From positions 186,001 through 250,000 of the forward strand of contig NZ_JBBKAH010000003.1 in the NCBI RefSeq assembly GCF_037652055.1: 64,000 bases of DNA. The letters are read 5' to 3'. Source of the DNA: Pelagibius sp037652055. Lineage in GTDB: Bacteria > Pseudomonadota > Alphaproteobacteria > Kiloniellales > Kiloniellaceae. The notes under the pieces were generated by a model. The model was not told the DNA's origin. It searched no databases and saw only the letters and a program-made list of their open reading frames with translations. Shown here piece by piece: positions 8,504-16,258 of this stretch (positions are counted from its first letter, which is position 1; every line of letters begins with the position of its first letter). The translations under genes were made by a program, and so were the position numbers.

Positions 8504-9552
8504 GCCCGCGCCTCTTCCGTCTCCTCTGCCGCCGTCGCTTCCTGTTCCTCTTCGCCACGCCCGATCAGAGCGAGGGCGCGCCCGCGCAGGCCGATCGAGT
8601 TGGCGTAGTGGACCAGGGCCTCCTCGTTGCCGTGGGTCACCCAGACCTCCGGCGCGCCGACCTCGCGGATGGTCTGGGTCAGTTCGTCCCAGTCGGCGTG
8701 GTCGGAGAGGATCAGCGGCAGCTCGGCGCCGCGCTGGCGCGCGCGGGCACGCACCCGCATCCAGCCGGAGGCCATGGCGGTCAGCGGGTCCGGCAGGCGG
8801 CGCGACCAGCGGTCGGTGAGCGAGCCCGGCGGCGCCAGCACGATCTCCCCCGCGAGCTCCTTCTTGGCGGCACCGGTCGCCGGCCTCAGCTCGCCCAGCT
8901 CGACGCCGAAGTCGCGGTAGAGATCGCAGAGCCCCTGCAGCGCGCCGTGGATCCAGATCGGGCGGTCGTAGCCCGCCTGGCGCAGCAGTGCGATGACCCG
9001 CTGCGCCTTGCCCAGGGCATAGGCGCCGACCAGGATGGCGCGCTCGGGAAACTGCGCGCGGGCGGTCAAGAGCTTGGCGATCTCTTCGCTGTCCGGCGGA
9101 TGTCGGAAGACCGGCAGGCCGAAGGTCGCCTCGGTGACGAAGACATCGCAGGGCACCACCTCGAAAGGCGCGCAGGTGGGATCGGGCCGCCGCTTGTAGT
9201 CGCCGGAGACGACGATGCGGCAGCCCTGCCACTCCAGCACCGCCTGGGCGCTGCCCAGCACGTGGCCCGCCGGGCGGAAGGTCACGCCGACGCCGCCGAT
9301 CTCGCGCCGCTCGCCGTAAATCAAAGGGTCGAGCGCGCCGCCGGCGTCCTGGCCGAAGCGCTTGCGCATGATGGCGAGGGTCTCCGGCGTCGCCAGCACG
9401 GCGCGGTTGCCGGGGCGCGCGTGGTCGCCATGGCCGTGGGTGACGACGGCGCGGCCGACCGGGCGGTGCGGGTCGATGTAGAAGTCGCCGGGCGCGCAGT
9501 AGAGTCCGCGCGCCGTCACCTTCAGCCACGATTCCGGTTTCAGCGCTGCCAT
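8500..9552 (-). CDS. Ligase-associated DNA exonuclease (MBL/beta-CASP)
   Basis: Metallo-beta-lactamase-fold nuclease of the family annotated as mRNA 3'-end processing factor-like or ligase-associated exonuclease, 350 aa. Metal motif THGHGDH at residues 38-44, then FRPAGHVLGSAQ, VVSGDYKRRPDPTC and the beta-CASP-region ILSDHADWDEL supply further ligands. Starts 4 bases after the stop of the hydrolase gene and overlaps the ligase by 4 bases, so hydrolase-exo-ligase look like one operon. Expected role is resection or end cleaning of damaged DNA before ligation, from studies of homologous clusters. Confidence 0.92.
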   Translation of the reverse strand: MAALKPESWLKVTARGLYCAPGDFYIDPHRPVGRAVVTHGHGDHARPGNRAVLATPETLAIMRKRFGQDAGGALDPLIYGERREIGGVGVTFRPAGHVLGSAQAVLEWQGCRIVVSGDYKRRPDPTCAPFEVVPCDVFVTEATFGLPVFRHPPDSEEIAKLLTARAQFPERAILVGAYALGKAQRVIALLRQAGYDRPIWIHGALQGLCDLYRDFGVELGELRPATGAAKKELAGEIVLAPPGSLTDRWSRRLPDPLTAMASGWMRVRARARQRGAELPLILSDHADWDELTQTIREVGAPEVWVTHGNEEALVHYANSIGLRGRALALIGRGEEEQEATAAEETEEARA

Positions 9553-9556
9553 TGTC

Positions 9557-10657
9557 TCAGCTCTTGCCGCCGGCCAGCGCGCGTTCGAGGAACGCGCCCA
9601 TCACACGGTTGGACTGCGCGCGCACCGCGTCGTTGCGCCCGATCAGGTAGCCTTCGTCGCCGGCACAGAGGCCGAGGATGATCTTGCGGGAGAACACGCT
9701 GGACATCGGCAGCCAAAGCCACTTGTCGCGCACCGTGCCGTCGGCTTCCACCACGAAGCGGCAGTCGGCGAGGTTGCGGCCGATCTCGCGCTCCTGCGCG
9801 AAGCGGCCGTCCCACTGGTGCACCGCGTCGGGATAGACCACGGTCTCGACGTCGCCGCCGCCGGCCTCGATCTGCTCGGCGATACGCGCGCAACGCTCCG
9901 GGTCGACGATGGCGTCGCGCCCGCCGTAGAGCATCAGCAGCGGCGCGCCGGTCGCGCGGCTGTCCTGGAACTCGGCGATGCAGGGCGCATAGAAGGCGAC
10001 ATGGGCGGCAAATCGCGGTCCCTCCGGTGCGTAGCGTTCCGCGACCTGGGCGTAGGCCGCGTAGGTCGTCACCATGCCGCCGTAGGAAAAGCCGATGAGG
10101 GCGACGCGGTCGCCGTCGACCTGCGGCAATGCGGCGAGATACTCGAGTCCGGCATAGGCATCGGCCAGGAACATCGCCTCGGTGATTTCCAGCAGGCGGT
10201 TGATGAAGCTGCTGGCGCGGTCGCGGCGCGCGGCGAAGACGTCGATCACCAGCGCGGCCGTGCCCTGGGCCGCGAACTGGCGCGCATAGGTCAGCTCGCG
10301 CACCGACTGCACGCCGGAAGCGCCGTGCAGGATCACCACCGCCGGCACCGGCGCCGCGGCGGAGGCCTCGGGCGGCAGGTAGAGCGTGCCCTGCGCCTCG
10401 GTGGGCGGCGCCTCTTCCGCGCCGTTGCCGACATTGGAGAGGGTGAAAGGACTGGCGCTGGCGAAGGTGATGCGCTCGCCCTGCGGAAGAGCCGCCGTCT
10501 CCTGCGCCGGCCAGGGCAGCACGAGATCCGGATTGGCGATCGCCGCTGCCGGCGCGCAGGCCAGCAGCAGCGCGGCCAGCAAAGCCAGCGCGCCGGGCTT
10601 CGCTTTCGCGCCCCAAGCGGCTAGGTTGGGCCGCGACCCTCTATCGAAAGACAGCAT
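9557..10657 (-). CDS. Secreted dienelactone-hydrolase-like alpha/beta hydrolase
   Basis: Predicted exported alpha/beta hydrolase, 366 aa from ATG 10657. A signal sequence is visible (hydrophobic LALLAALLLACAPAAAIA before NPDLVLPW). Core motifs: VVILHGASGVQ (oxyanion region), nucleophile elbow GFSYGG, LLMLYGGRDAIVD with the acid and DAVHQWDG with the histidine. A GTG at 10678 would also be in frame but would overlap the divergent HIT gene. It is the first gene of an apparent operon with the exonuclease and ligase (4-base gap), although a secreted hydrolase has no evident role in DNA repair. Substrate unknown. Confidence 0.8.
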   Translation of the reverse strand: MLSFDRGSRPNLAAWGAKAKPGALALLAALLLACAPAAAIANPDLVLPWPAQETAALPQGERITFASASPFTLSNVGNGAEEAPPTEAQGTLYLPPEASAAAPVPAVVILHGASGVQSVRELTYARQFAAQGTAALVIDVFAARRDRASSFINRLLEITEAMFLADAYAGLEYLAALPQVDGDRVALIGFSYGGMVTTYAAYAQVAERYAPEGPRFAAHVAFYAPCIAEFQDSRATGAPLLMLYGGRDAIVDPERCARIAEQIEAGGGDVETVVYPDAVHQWDGRFAQEREIGRNLADCRFVVEADGTVRDKWLWLPMSSVFSRKIILGLCAGDEGYLIGRNDAVRAQSNRVMGAFLERALAGGKS

Positions 10658-10661
10658 ATCT

Positions 10662-11072
10662 ATGACCGAAGTCTTCACCCTGCATGAACGCCTGGCGGCC
10701 GATACCGTTGCACTCGCCGACTGGCCGCTCTGCCGGGTACTGCTGATGAAGGATGCCGGCTATCCCTGGCTCATCCTGGTGCCGCGCCGCCCGGGCCTCA
10801 AGGAGTTTCACGACATGGCGGAGGCCGACCTCGCGCTGGCGACGGCGGAGATCTGCCGCGCCTCCCGCACCCTTCAATCTAGGTTCGCCCCGGACAAGAT
10901 CAACATCGGCGCGCTCGGCAACATGGTGCCGCAGCTGCACATCCACGTCATCGCCCGCTTCCGCAACGACCCCGCCTGGCCCGGCCCTGTCTGGGGCGCA
11001 CGACCGGCAGAGCCCTACGAGTCAGGAGAACTGCAGGAGCGTATTGAAACGCTGAAGGCGGCGTTCGGCTGA
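10662..11072 (+). CDS. HIT-family protein
   Basis: Small nucleotide-binding hydrolase or transferase of the histidine-triad superfamily, 136 aa. The triad segment reads VPQLHIHVIARF at about residues 89-100, with His93 and His95; the first triad position is Gln91, as in several bacterial relatives. Family members act on nucleoside phosphoramidates or dinucleoside polyphosphates; this one's substrate is unknown. The ATG is only 4 bases from the start codon of the divergent hydrolase. The stop overlaps the next gene's ATG (TGATG), so the following orphan gene is probably co-translated. Confidence 0.85.
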   Translation: MTEVFTLHERLAADTVALADWPLCRVLLMKDAGYPWLILVPRRPGLKEFHDMAEADLALATAEICRASRTLQSRFAPDKINIGALGNMVPQLHIHVIARFRNDPAWPGPVWGARPAEPYESGELQERIETLKAAFG

Positions 11073-11518
11073 TGACCCTAGAGTCGGCACTTATCAAGTT
11101 TCGCCTCTTTTTGACGGACTCGTGGCCCATCCTGCTCGCATTTGCAAATGATGCAGGATGGGATGACGACCCTTACTTTCTCGACCGTTGGCAGCAGGCC
11201 AATTGGGAGCTCTTGGTGGAACAGAAAATTCTCAGTGGACAGCAATTCCTGCCGCCTTATGGGTACGCCAAAGAGGACCCGGGCCTCCGCCATACCAATA
11301 CGGACTCTGCCGTTACCCATCGGATTATCTGCTTCGACAAGCTGGAGACCGTCAAGCGTAGCTACAGGTTCCTCTGCTTTGTCACCCGCCGACACGACAC
11401 AGTCTGCATTGATGCCCCTTTCGACTACGTATCGCTGAGGTTGCCCAACGGCCGGGACGTCAGAGATTTACCGGTGAGCCAAGTCGAGTTCCATCTTGAG
11501 GCCATCTCCGGAGCCTGA
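11072..11518 (+). CDS. Orphan hypothetical protein, low GC
   Basis: 148-aa protein that I do not recognise. It contains several aromatic residues (DDDPYFLDRWQQANWELLVEQ; QQFLPPYGYAKEDPG), no signal peptide and no membrane segment. The region near residues 82-130 (THRIICFDKLETVKRSYRFL, then DTVCIDAPFDYVSLRLPNG) looks like a compact alpha/beta fold. Its DNA is visibly less GC-rich than the neighbours and uses codons rare here (TTA, CTA, GCA), a sign of recent acquisition. Its start overlaps the HIT stop by one base, so it is probably expressed as HIT-orphan. Confidence 0.7.
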   Translation: MTLESALIKFRLFLTDSWPILLAFANDAGWDDDPYFLDRWQQANWELLVEQKILSGQQFLPPYGYAKEDPGLRHTNTDSAVTHRIICFDKLETVKRSYRFLCFVTRRHDTVCIDAPFDYVSLRLPNGRDVRDLPVSQVEFHLEAISGA

Positions 11519-11620
11519 CAGCGGTCAATCTGCGAATCGTTCGCAATTTCCTTGCGCCGGCGCAGGGGGCCCGCCATCATGAGCGCTGCCCGTCCCATCC
11601 ATGCCGATAGAGGAAGCCCG

Positions 11621-11944
11621 ATGTTCATCGCCATGAACCGCTTCAAGGTGAAGCACGGCCAGGAAGCCGCCTTCGAGACCGTGTGGAAGAGCCGCGACAC
11701 GCATCTGCGCGAGGTCCCCGGCTTCCAGTCCTTCGCGCTGCTGAAGGGCCCGAAGCGCGATGACCACACGCTCTATTCCTCGCACACGATCTGGGCCTCA
11801 CAGGGCGCCTTCGAGGCCTGGACGAAGTCGGAGGCCTTCCGCGCGGCGCACCGCAACGCCGGCGACAACAGCGGCCTCTATCTCTCCCACCCGGAGTTCG
11901 AGGGCTTCGAGGTGGTGCAGGAACTGACCCCGGAAAACGCCTAG
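11621..11944 (+). CDS. Antibiotic-biosynthesis-monooxygenase-domain protein (HmoA/IsdG-like)
   Basis: 107-aa protein with a single dimeric alpha/beta barrel ABM domain: MFIAMNRFKVKHGQEAAFE, then VPGFQSFALLKGP, YSSHTIWASQGAFEAWTKSEAF and AHRNAG. Relatives include heme-degrading monooxygenases and quinone-type monooxygenases; no specific substrate can be assigned. Start ATG 11621 follows a GAGGAAG ribosome site; upstream in-frame starts lack family residues. Its TAG stop codon (11942-11944) is formed by the end of the inverted-repeat element at 11941-12123. Confidence 0.82.
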   Translation: MFIAMNRFKVKHGQEAAFETVWKSRDTHLREVPGFQSFALLKGPKRDDHTLYSSHTIWASQGAFEAWTKSEAFRAAHRNAGDNSGLYLSHPEFEGFEVVQELTPENA

Positions 11945-12123
11945 CAGGCTGCTGAAAAAGGCGCTCGGCCTGCGGCCCATCCTTCGAGACGGCGCTGACG
12001 CGCCTGCCTCAGGATGAGGGTGGAGTTTGAAAAGATTGACCTCATGCTGAGGAGCGAGCGGCAGCGAGCGTCTCGAAGCACGAGGTCGATCAGGTCGCTA
12101 GGCCTTTTTCAGCAGCCTGCTAG
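11941..12123. mobile_element. MITE-like element copy 1 with 21-bp terminal inverted repeats
   Basis: Perfect inverted ends (TAGCAGGCTGCTGAAAAAGG... at 11942-11962 and its complement at 12102-12122), bounded by CTAG on both sides. The interior has two palindromic modules: one around CATCCT...GGCGC/GCGCC...AGGATG, and one bounded by GACCTC/GAGGTC. No coding capacity. The outermost TAG serves as the stop codon of the monooxygenase gene on the left and, read on the other strand, of the PfkB gene on the right. A near-identical copy in opposite orientation lies at 40202-40381 and a decayed copy at 13828-13975. Confidence 0.8.
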
Positions 12124-12998
12124 CCTTCCTGCGTCACCGGGGCAATATCGGGATAGCGCCCGATGTCTTCGCCCGTCTTCGGAAAAGTCGAGCCGAGGTG
12201 CGCGACGGCGCGGGCACCCCACTCGGTTCCCAGCCTGAGGCAGGCTGCCATCGGCCAGCGCCTCGCGAGGCCGTGCACGAGCCCCGCCGCAAAAGCATCG
12301 CCCGCGCCTGTCGTATCCACCACCGCCGCCGGCACCGCCGGGCAGTGGAGCCGCACGCTGCCGTCCGTCGCGGTGGCGCCGCGCGCGCCCCGGGTCACCA
12401 CCAGCCACTCGGCCGCAAGCCCTGCCCCCTGCAGGGCGCGCCAGGGATCGGCGACGGCATCGCGCGGCACCTCATCCTCTGAAACGACCAGCACCTCGGC
12501 ATCGCGTACGGTGTAGCCGGGGCGCCACTGGCTGACGATGGGAACCCCGGCGGCCTTCAGCGGCGCAACGAGTTCGTCCGGCGCGCCCCAGCGCGAGGCG
12601 ACGTAGGCACAGGCGATGCCTTCGACGGACACCGCTGGCCAGCGCGGCGGCGTGGCGTTGCGGTGGGTGCCGATGATGACGCGCTCGCCGTTCGGATCGA
12701 TGAGGATGAGGCAGGCCGGTGTCGGGCCCGGCAGGCGCACGATGCCCGAGGTGTCCCAGGGGCGTCCGTCCGCGGCCATCAGATCCAGCAGGCGGTCGCC
12801 GGTCTCGTCGCTGCCGATGAAGCCGACCAGCCGCACCCGGTTGTCCGCCACCGCCAGCGCACTCGCCGCATTGGCCGCCGCACCGCCGGCGCGCAGGCCG
12901 AGGTCCTCGCCGGTGGTTTCCAGGCCCGTGCGGATCGGCGCGTCCAGGCGGAAGACCCAGTCGGCATTCACGTTACCGACGACGAGGATGTCGTGCAT
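12120..12998 (-). CDS. PfkB-family sugar kinase
   Basis: Ribokinase/PfkB-fold carbohydrate or nucleoside kinase, 292 aa from ATG 12998 (a GTG at 13007 is an alternative). N-terminal substrate region DILVVGNVNADWVFRL, glycine-rich GLRAGGAAANAASALA, and the C-terminal signature DTTGAGDAFAAGLVHGL near residue 230 carrying the catalytic Asp and anion hole. Substrate cannot be told from sequence; the family includes ribokinase, fructokinase and ketodeoxygluconate kinase. The stop codon is supplied by the repeat element at 11941-12123. No operon partner. Confidence 0.88.
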   Translation of the reverse strand: MHDILVVGNVNADWVFRLDAPIRTGLETTGEDLGLRAGGAAANAASALAVADNRVRLVGFIGSDETGDRLLDLMAADGRPWDTSGIVRLPGPTPACLILIDPNGERVIIGTHRNATPPRWPAVSVEGIACAYVASRWGAPDELVAPLKAAGVPIVSQWRPGYTVRDAEVLVVSEDEVPRDAVADPWRALQGAGLAAEWLVVTRGARGATATDGSVRLHCPAVPAAVVDTTGAGDAFAAGLVHGLARRWPMAACLRLGTEWGARAVAHLGSTFPKTGEDIGRYPDIAPVTQEG

Positions 12999-13122
12999 GC
13001 CGCCCACGTCGTGACTTTCCCTGCGTGTTTCAGCGATCCCTAAACTTCGCCGGTTCTAGCCGAGTTGCCGCGCGGCGGCAATCGATGCCATGCTCTTCTT
13101 CCAGCGACAGGGAGAAACGGCG

Positions 13123-13827
13123 ATGCGTCTTGTTTGCCTGCTTGCCCTTGCCGCCTGCCTCGCCGCGCCCGCCGCCGCGCAGGAGCAGACCGGCAAGAAA
13201 GCGGATCTGGAACTCTGCCTCGCCGTCGACGGCTCCGGCTCGATCCAGGAGGACGAGTTCGCCTTCCAGCGCCTGGCCTATGCCCAGGCGGTCAGCAACC
13301 CGCAGGTGGTCGATATCATGACCGGCGGCTACGAGGGCAGTATCGCCATTGCCCTCATGGAATGGGGCGGGCCGGACTCCATGCACCCCATCGTCGACTG
13401 GACCCTGATCGAGAAGCCGGAAGACGCCCAGGCCTTCGCCGATGCGGTGGTGGCGGCCCCGCGCCGCGCCTTCGGCTGGAACTCCATCAGCAACGCCATC
13501 GCCTTCTGCCAGCAGTGGATGGCGGGCAACGGCTTCGACGGCTTTCGCAAGGTGATCGACGTCTCCGGCGACGCGGGACAGCGCGGCGGCCTGCCGCTGC
13601 CCTTCGCGCGCGACCTGGCGGTGGATGCCGGTATCGTCATCAACGGCCTCGCCCTGCACTACCGCAGCGGCGGCCTCACCGGCCCGGGCGGCATGCCGCT
13701 GGTCGAGCACTTCCGCCAGGACGTCATCGGCGGCACCGGCGCCTTCGCCATTGCCGTGGAGAAGGAGGAGGAGTTCGCCGACGCCCTCATCCGCAAGCTG
13801 ATCCTGGAGATCGCCAGCGCGGAGTGA
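13123..13827 (+). CDS. DUF1194 von Willebrand factor A-like exported protein
   Basis: 234-aa exported protein with a signal peptide (residues 1-20, cleavage after AAAQ) and one VWA-like domain. The MIDAS-type motif DGSGS lies at residues 36-40, and the body matches the alphaproteobacterial DUF1194 family (GWNSISNAIAFC, KVIDVSGDA). Function of the family is unknown; a metal-dependent adhesion role is plausible. The start at 13123 is supported by GGGAG at 13110-13114. Convergent with the CBS gene, with a decayed repeat element between. Confidence 0.85.
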   Translation: MRLVCLLALAACLAAPAAAQEQTGKKADLELCLAVDGSGSIQEDEFAFQRLAYAQAVSNPQVVDIMTGGYEGSIAIALMEWGGPDSMHPIVDWTLIEKPEDAQAFADAVVAAPRRAFGWNSISNAIAFCQQWMAGNGFDGFRKVIDVSGDAGQRGGLPLPFARDLAVDAGIVINGLALHYRSGGLTGPGGMPLVEHFRQDVIGGTGAFAIAVEKEEEFADALIRKLILEIASAE

Positions 13828-13975
13828 TAGCCGGCTGCTGAAAAGGCACCCAACCTGTGGCCCATCCTTCGAGACAGCGCTGACGCGCTTCCTCAGGATG
13901 AAGTCGGTGCAGGGATTCATTGACCTCATGCTGAGGAGCCCGCGCGAGCGGGCGTCTCGAAGCACGAGGTCAATC
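13828..13975. mobile_element. MITE-like element copy 2 (decayed, right end missing)
   Basis: Begins TAGCCGGCTGCTGAAAAGG immediately after the TGA of the DUF1194 gene, close to the left terminal repeat of copy 1. Both internal palindromic modules follow (GGCCCATCCTTCGAGAC..., then TTGACCTCATGCTGAGGAGC...), but the right terminal repeat is absent. More substitutions than copies 1 and 3 suggest an older insertion. Confidence 0.7.
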
Positions 13976-13984
13976 CAGAGATTC

Positions 13985-14419
13985 TCAGGCGTTGCCGCCG
14001 ATGTAGCCCTGGAGCTGTTCGATCGTAAACTTCTGCTGGTCGATGATGGTCTTCACCAGGTCGCCGATGGAGACGATGCCCGTCAGCTTCCCCTCGTGCA
14101 GCACCGGCATGTGGCGGAACCGCTTGTCGGTCATGATGGCCATGCACTCGTCCACGGTCTGCTCCGGCCGCACGAAGATGACGTCGGCGCTCATGATGTC
14201 GCGCACCGGCGTGTTCGCCGAAGACCGGCCTTTCAGAATGACGTTCCGCGCGTAGTCGCGCTCGGTGAAGATGCCGATCGGCGCACCGTTCTCCGTCACG
14301 ATCACGGCGCCGACGTTCTTGCTCGCCATCAGCTCGAGGGCGTGGAAGACGGTATCGTCCGGCTGGACGGTCAGGACATCGTGCCCTTTAGAATCGAGCA
14401 CCTGCTGTATCGTTGTCAT
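13985..14419 (-). CDS. Tandem CBS-domain protein
   Basis: 144-aa soluble protein made of two CBS motifs (about residues 8-62 and 73-130; typical patches GAVIVTENGAPIGIFTERDYAR and HMPVLHEGKLTGIVSIGDLVK). Such stand-alone CBS pairs bind adenosine nucleotides and act as sensors; similar alphaproteobacterial proteins are usually annotated only as CBS-domain or inosine-monophosphate-dehydrogenase-related. No enzymatic domain is present. ATG at 14419, monocistronic. Confidence 0.9.
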   Translation of the reverse strand: MTTIQQVLDSKGHDVLTVQPDDTVFHALELMASKNVGAVIVTENGAPIGIFTERDYARNVILKGRSSANTPVRDIMSADVIFVRPEQTVDECMAIMTDKRFRHMPVLHEGKLTGIVSIGDLVKTIIDQQKFTIEQLQGYIGGNA

Positions 14420-14551
14420 GGCACATTTCCCGCAAGTCGGTGACCTGGCCCCCCATGTCGGCGCCCGCTGTCGATCCGGACACCTGTAGGAACGCTAACA
14501 CGAACCGCCGAGCATCGGAAGGACCGGCGGTCCGGCGGGATCCCTGGGCCC

Positions 14552-16174
14552 TCAAATCCGCCCGTCATAGCTGCCGCGGTCGATGACCGCGGCGATGACG
14601 GTGAAGGTCTCGGCGCCCAGGGCGTCGTCCAGGGCCTCCTCCAGCTCGGCGCGGCTGGTGACCCTGTGGCCGAGGCCGCCGAAGGCGCGGCCGATGGCGG
14701 CGAAGTCGTGGTGCCCGAAGTCCACGCCCGCATTCGCCATCTGGCGCTGGCGCTGCTTCAACTCGATGAGCGCGAGGCTCGCATCGACGAAGACCACGAC
14801 GATGATCCGCGAGCCCAACTCCGCTGCAGTGGAGAGTTCTCCGGCCACCATCAGCAGGCCGCCGTCGCCGGTGAAGGCGACCACCGGGCGGTCCGGCTCG
14901 GCGATTTGCGCGCCCAGGGCCAGCGGCAGGGCGCAGCCCATGGTGCAGAGCCCTGTCGACTGCAGCAGCGTGCGTGGCTCGTAGGCGGGCCACATCTGCG
15001 CCAGGAGGATGCGGTGGGCGCCTGTGTCGCAGGTCGCCACCGTCTCCTTCGGCAAGACACGTCGGCAGGTGTCGATGACGGCGGCCGGCCCCCAGGCCTC
15101 ATCGCGCGGGAAGGCCGCGGCCAGCGCCTGCTTCAGCGCCTCGACCTCGCCGCCGGCCCAGGTGGTCTGCGGCGCGACCTCCGCGGCCAGCGCCTCCAGC
15201 GTCTTGCCGCTGTGGGTGACGAAATTGAGGCCGGCCTGGTGCACGTAGTGGCGATTGGACACCGCGGCGATGTCGATGACGTGCACCGCGGCCGGATCCC
15301 AGACCTCGCGCCAGCCGCTGCGCATCTCGATGGGGTCGTAGCCGACGCAGAGAACCAGGTCCGCCTGCTGCACGAAGGGCAGCAGCAGGGCGTCCGCCTT
15401 GGGCGAGAGTCCCGCCGCGCCGAGACACAATGGATGCTCCTCGGAGACGATCCCCTTGGCCTTGTAGGTGGTGAGGAAGGGCACGGAGTAGGTCTCGCAG
15501 AAGCGCTCGATCGCCTCGCCTGCTTCGTCGGCCAGGGCGTCGAGGCCGACGATCATCACCGGCCGCCTGGCCTCCTCCAGCCAGCGCCGCGCGCGCTCCA
15601 GGTCGTGGCCGGGCGCCGGCGCCGCCGGGCTCGCGGGCGGGCGGCGACGCAGCCGCTGCGGCACCGCCGCCTGGTCGGCGACAGAGATCGGCACGTCGAT
15701 GTGGACCGGCCCGGCGCGGCTCTCGGTGGCAATGGCGACCGCCTTGTCGGCGATGACGTCGGCGCCTTCGGCGGTCAGGCGGAAGCTCGCCTTGGTCACC
15801 GGTCGCAGCACCTGCTGATGGTCGAGGATCTGGTGGGTATAGGTCAGCACCTCGGTGGCGTCGACGCAGCCGGTCAGCACGATGAGCGGCACCCGGTCCT
15901 GCTCGGCATTGGCGATGACGTTGACGCCGTTGACCACCCCCGGCCCCACGGTCGCCACCAGGATGCCCGGTGCGCCGGTACGCTGCCACACCCCCTCGGC
16001 CATGAAGCCGGCGGCGTTCTCGTGCTTGGCCAGGATGAAACGGATGCCGGCGGCCTCCAGCGCGTCGACCAGGGTCAGCACCTCGCCGCCCGGCATCCCA
16101 AAGGCAAAGCGGCAGCCCGCCTCGTACAACCGCCGCGCCACCAGGTCGGCCGCGCGCAGCTTGTGTCCCGTCAT
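14552..16174 (-). CDS. Acetolactate-synthase-like thiamine-pyrophosphate enzyme
   Basis: 540-aa member of the TPP-dependent ALS/POX superfamily. The N-terminal PYR domain has the cofactor-activating Glu in AKHENAAGFMAEG; a central TPP_M domain follows (MIVGLDALADEAGEAIERFC); the C-terminal PP domain carries GDGGLLMVAGELSTAAELG and then VDASLALIELKQ, where the usual Asn pair of the GDG-NN motif is altered. Length is typical. It may catalyse decarboxylation or ligation of a 2-keto acid; no small ALS subunit gene is adjacent, so branched-chain synthesis is unlikely. Substrate unknown. Confidence 0.85.
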   Translation of the reverse strand: MTGHKLRAADLVARRLYEAGCRFAFGMPGGEVLTLVDALEAAGIRFILAKHENAAGFMAEGVWQRTGAPGILVATVGPGVVNGVNVIANAEQDRVPLIVLTGCVDATEVLTYTHQILDHQQVLRPVTKASFRLTAEGADVIADKAVAIATESRAGPVHIDVPISVADQAAVPQRLRRRPPASPAAPAPGHDLERARRWLEEARRPVMIVGLDALADEAGEAIERFCETYSVPFLTTYKAKGIVSEEHPLCLGAAGLSPKADALLLPFVQQADLVLCVGYDPIEMRSGWREVWDPAAVHVIDIAAVSNRHYVHQAGLNFVTHSGKTLEALAAEVAPQTTWAGGEVEALKQALAAAFPRDEAWGPAAVIDTCRRVLPKETVATCDTGAHRILLAQMWPAYEPRTLLQSTGLCTMGCALPLALGAQIAEPDRPVVAFTGDGGLLMVAGELSTAAELGSRIIVVVFVDASLALIELKQRQRQMANAGVDFGHHDFAAIGRAFGGLGHRVTSRAELEEALDDALGAETFTVIAAVIDRGSYDGRI

Positions 16175-16258
16175 GAAATGCTCCGCTTCCCCGCCGTTAC
16201 TCTGCTGGGCCAGTTTATCCCTGACGCCAGCAGTTGTCGCGGGTCGCGCGGGCGACCG

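Noticed and set aside
6911..9529. One 872-codon open frame covering ligase and exonuclease on the minus strand
   Set aside because: Its first 342 codons read an Arg/Pro-rich alternative frame of the exonuclease gene; the true ligase begins at 8503 where the family sequence starts.
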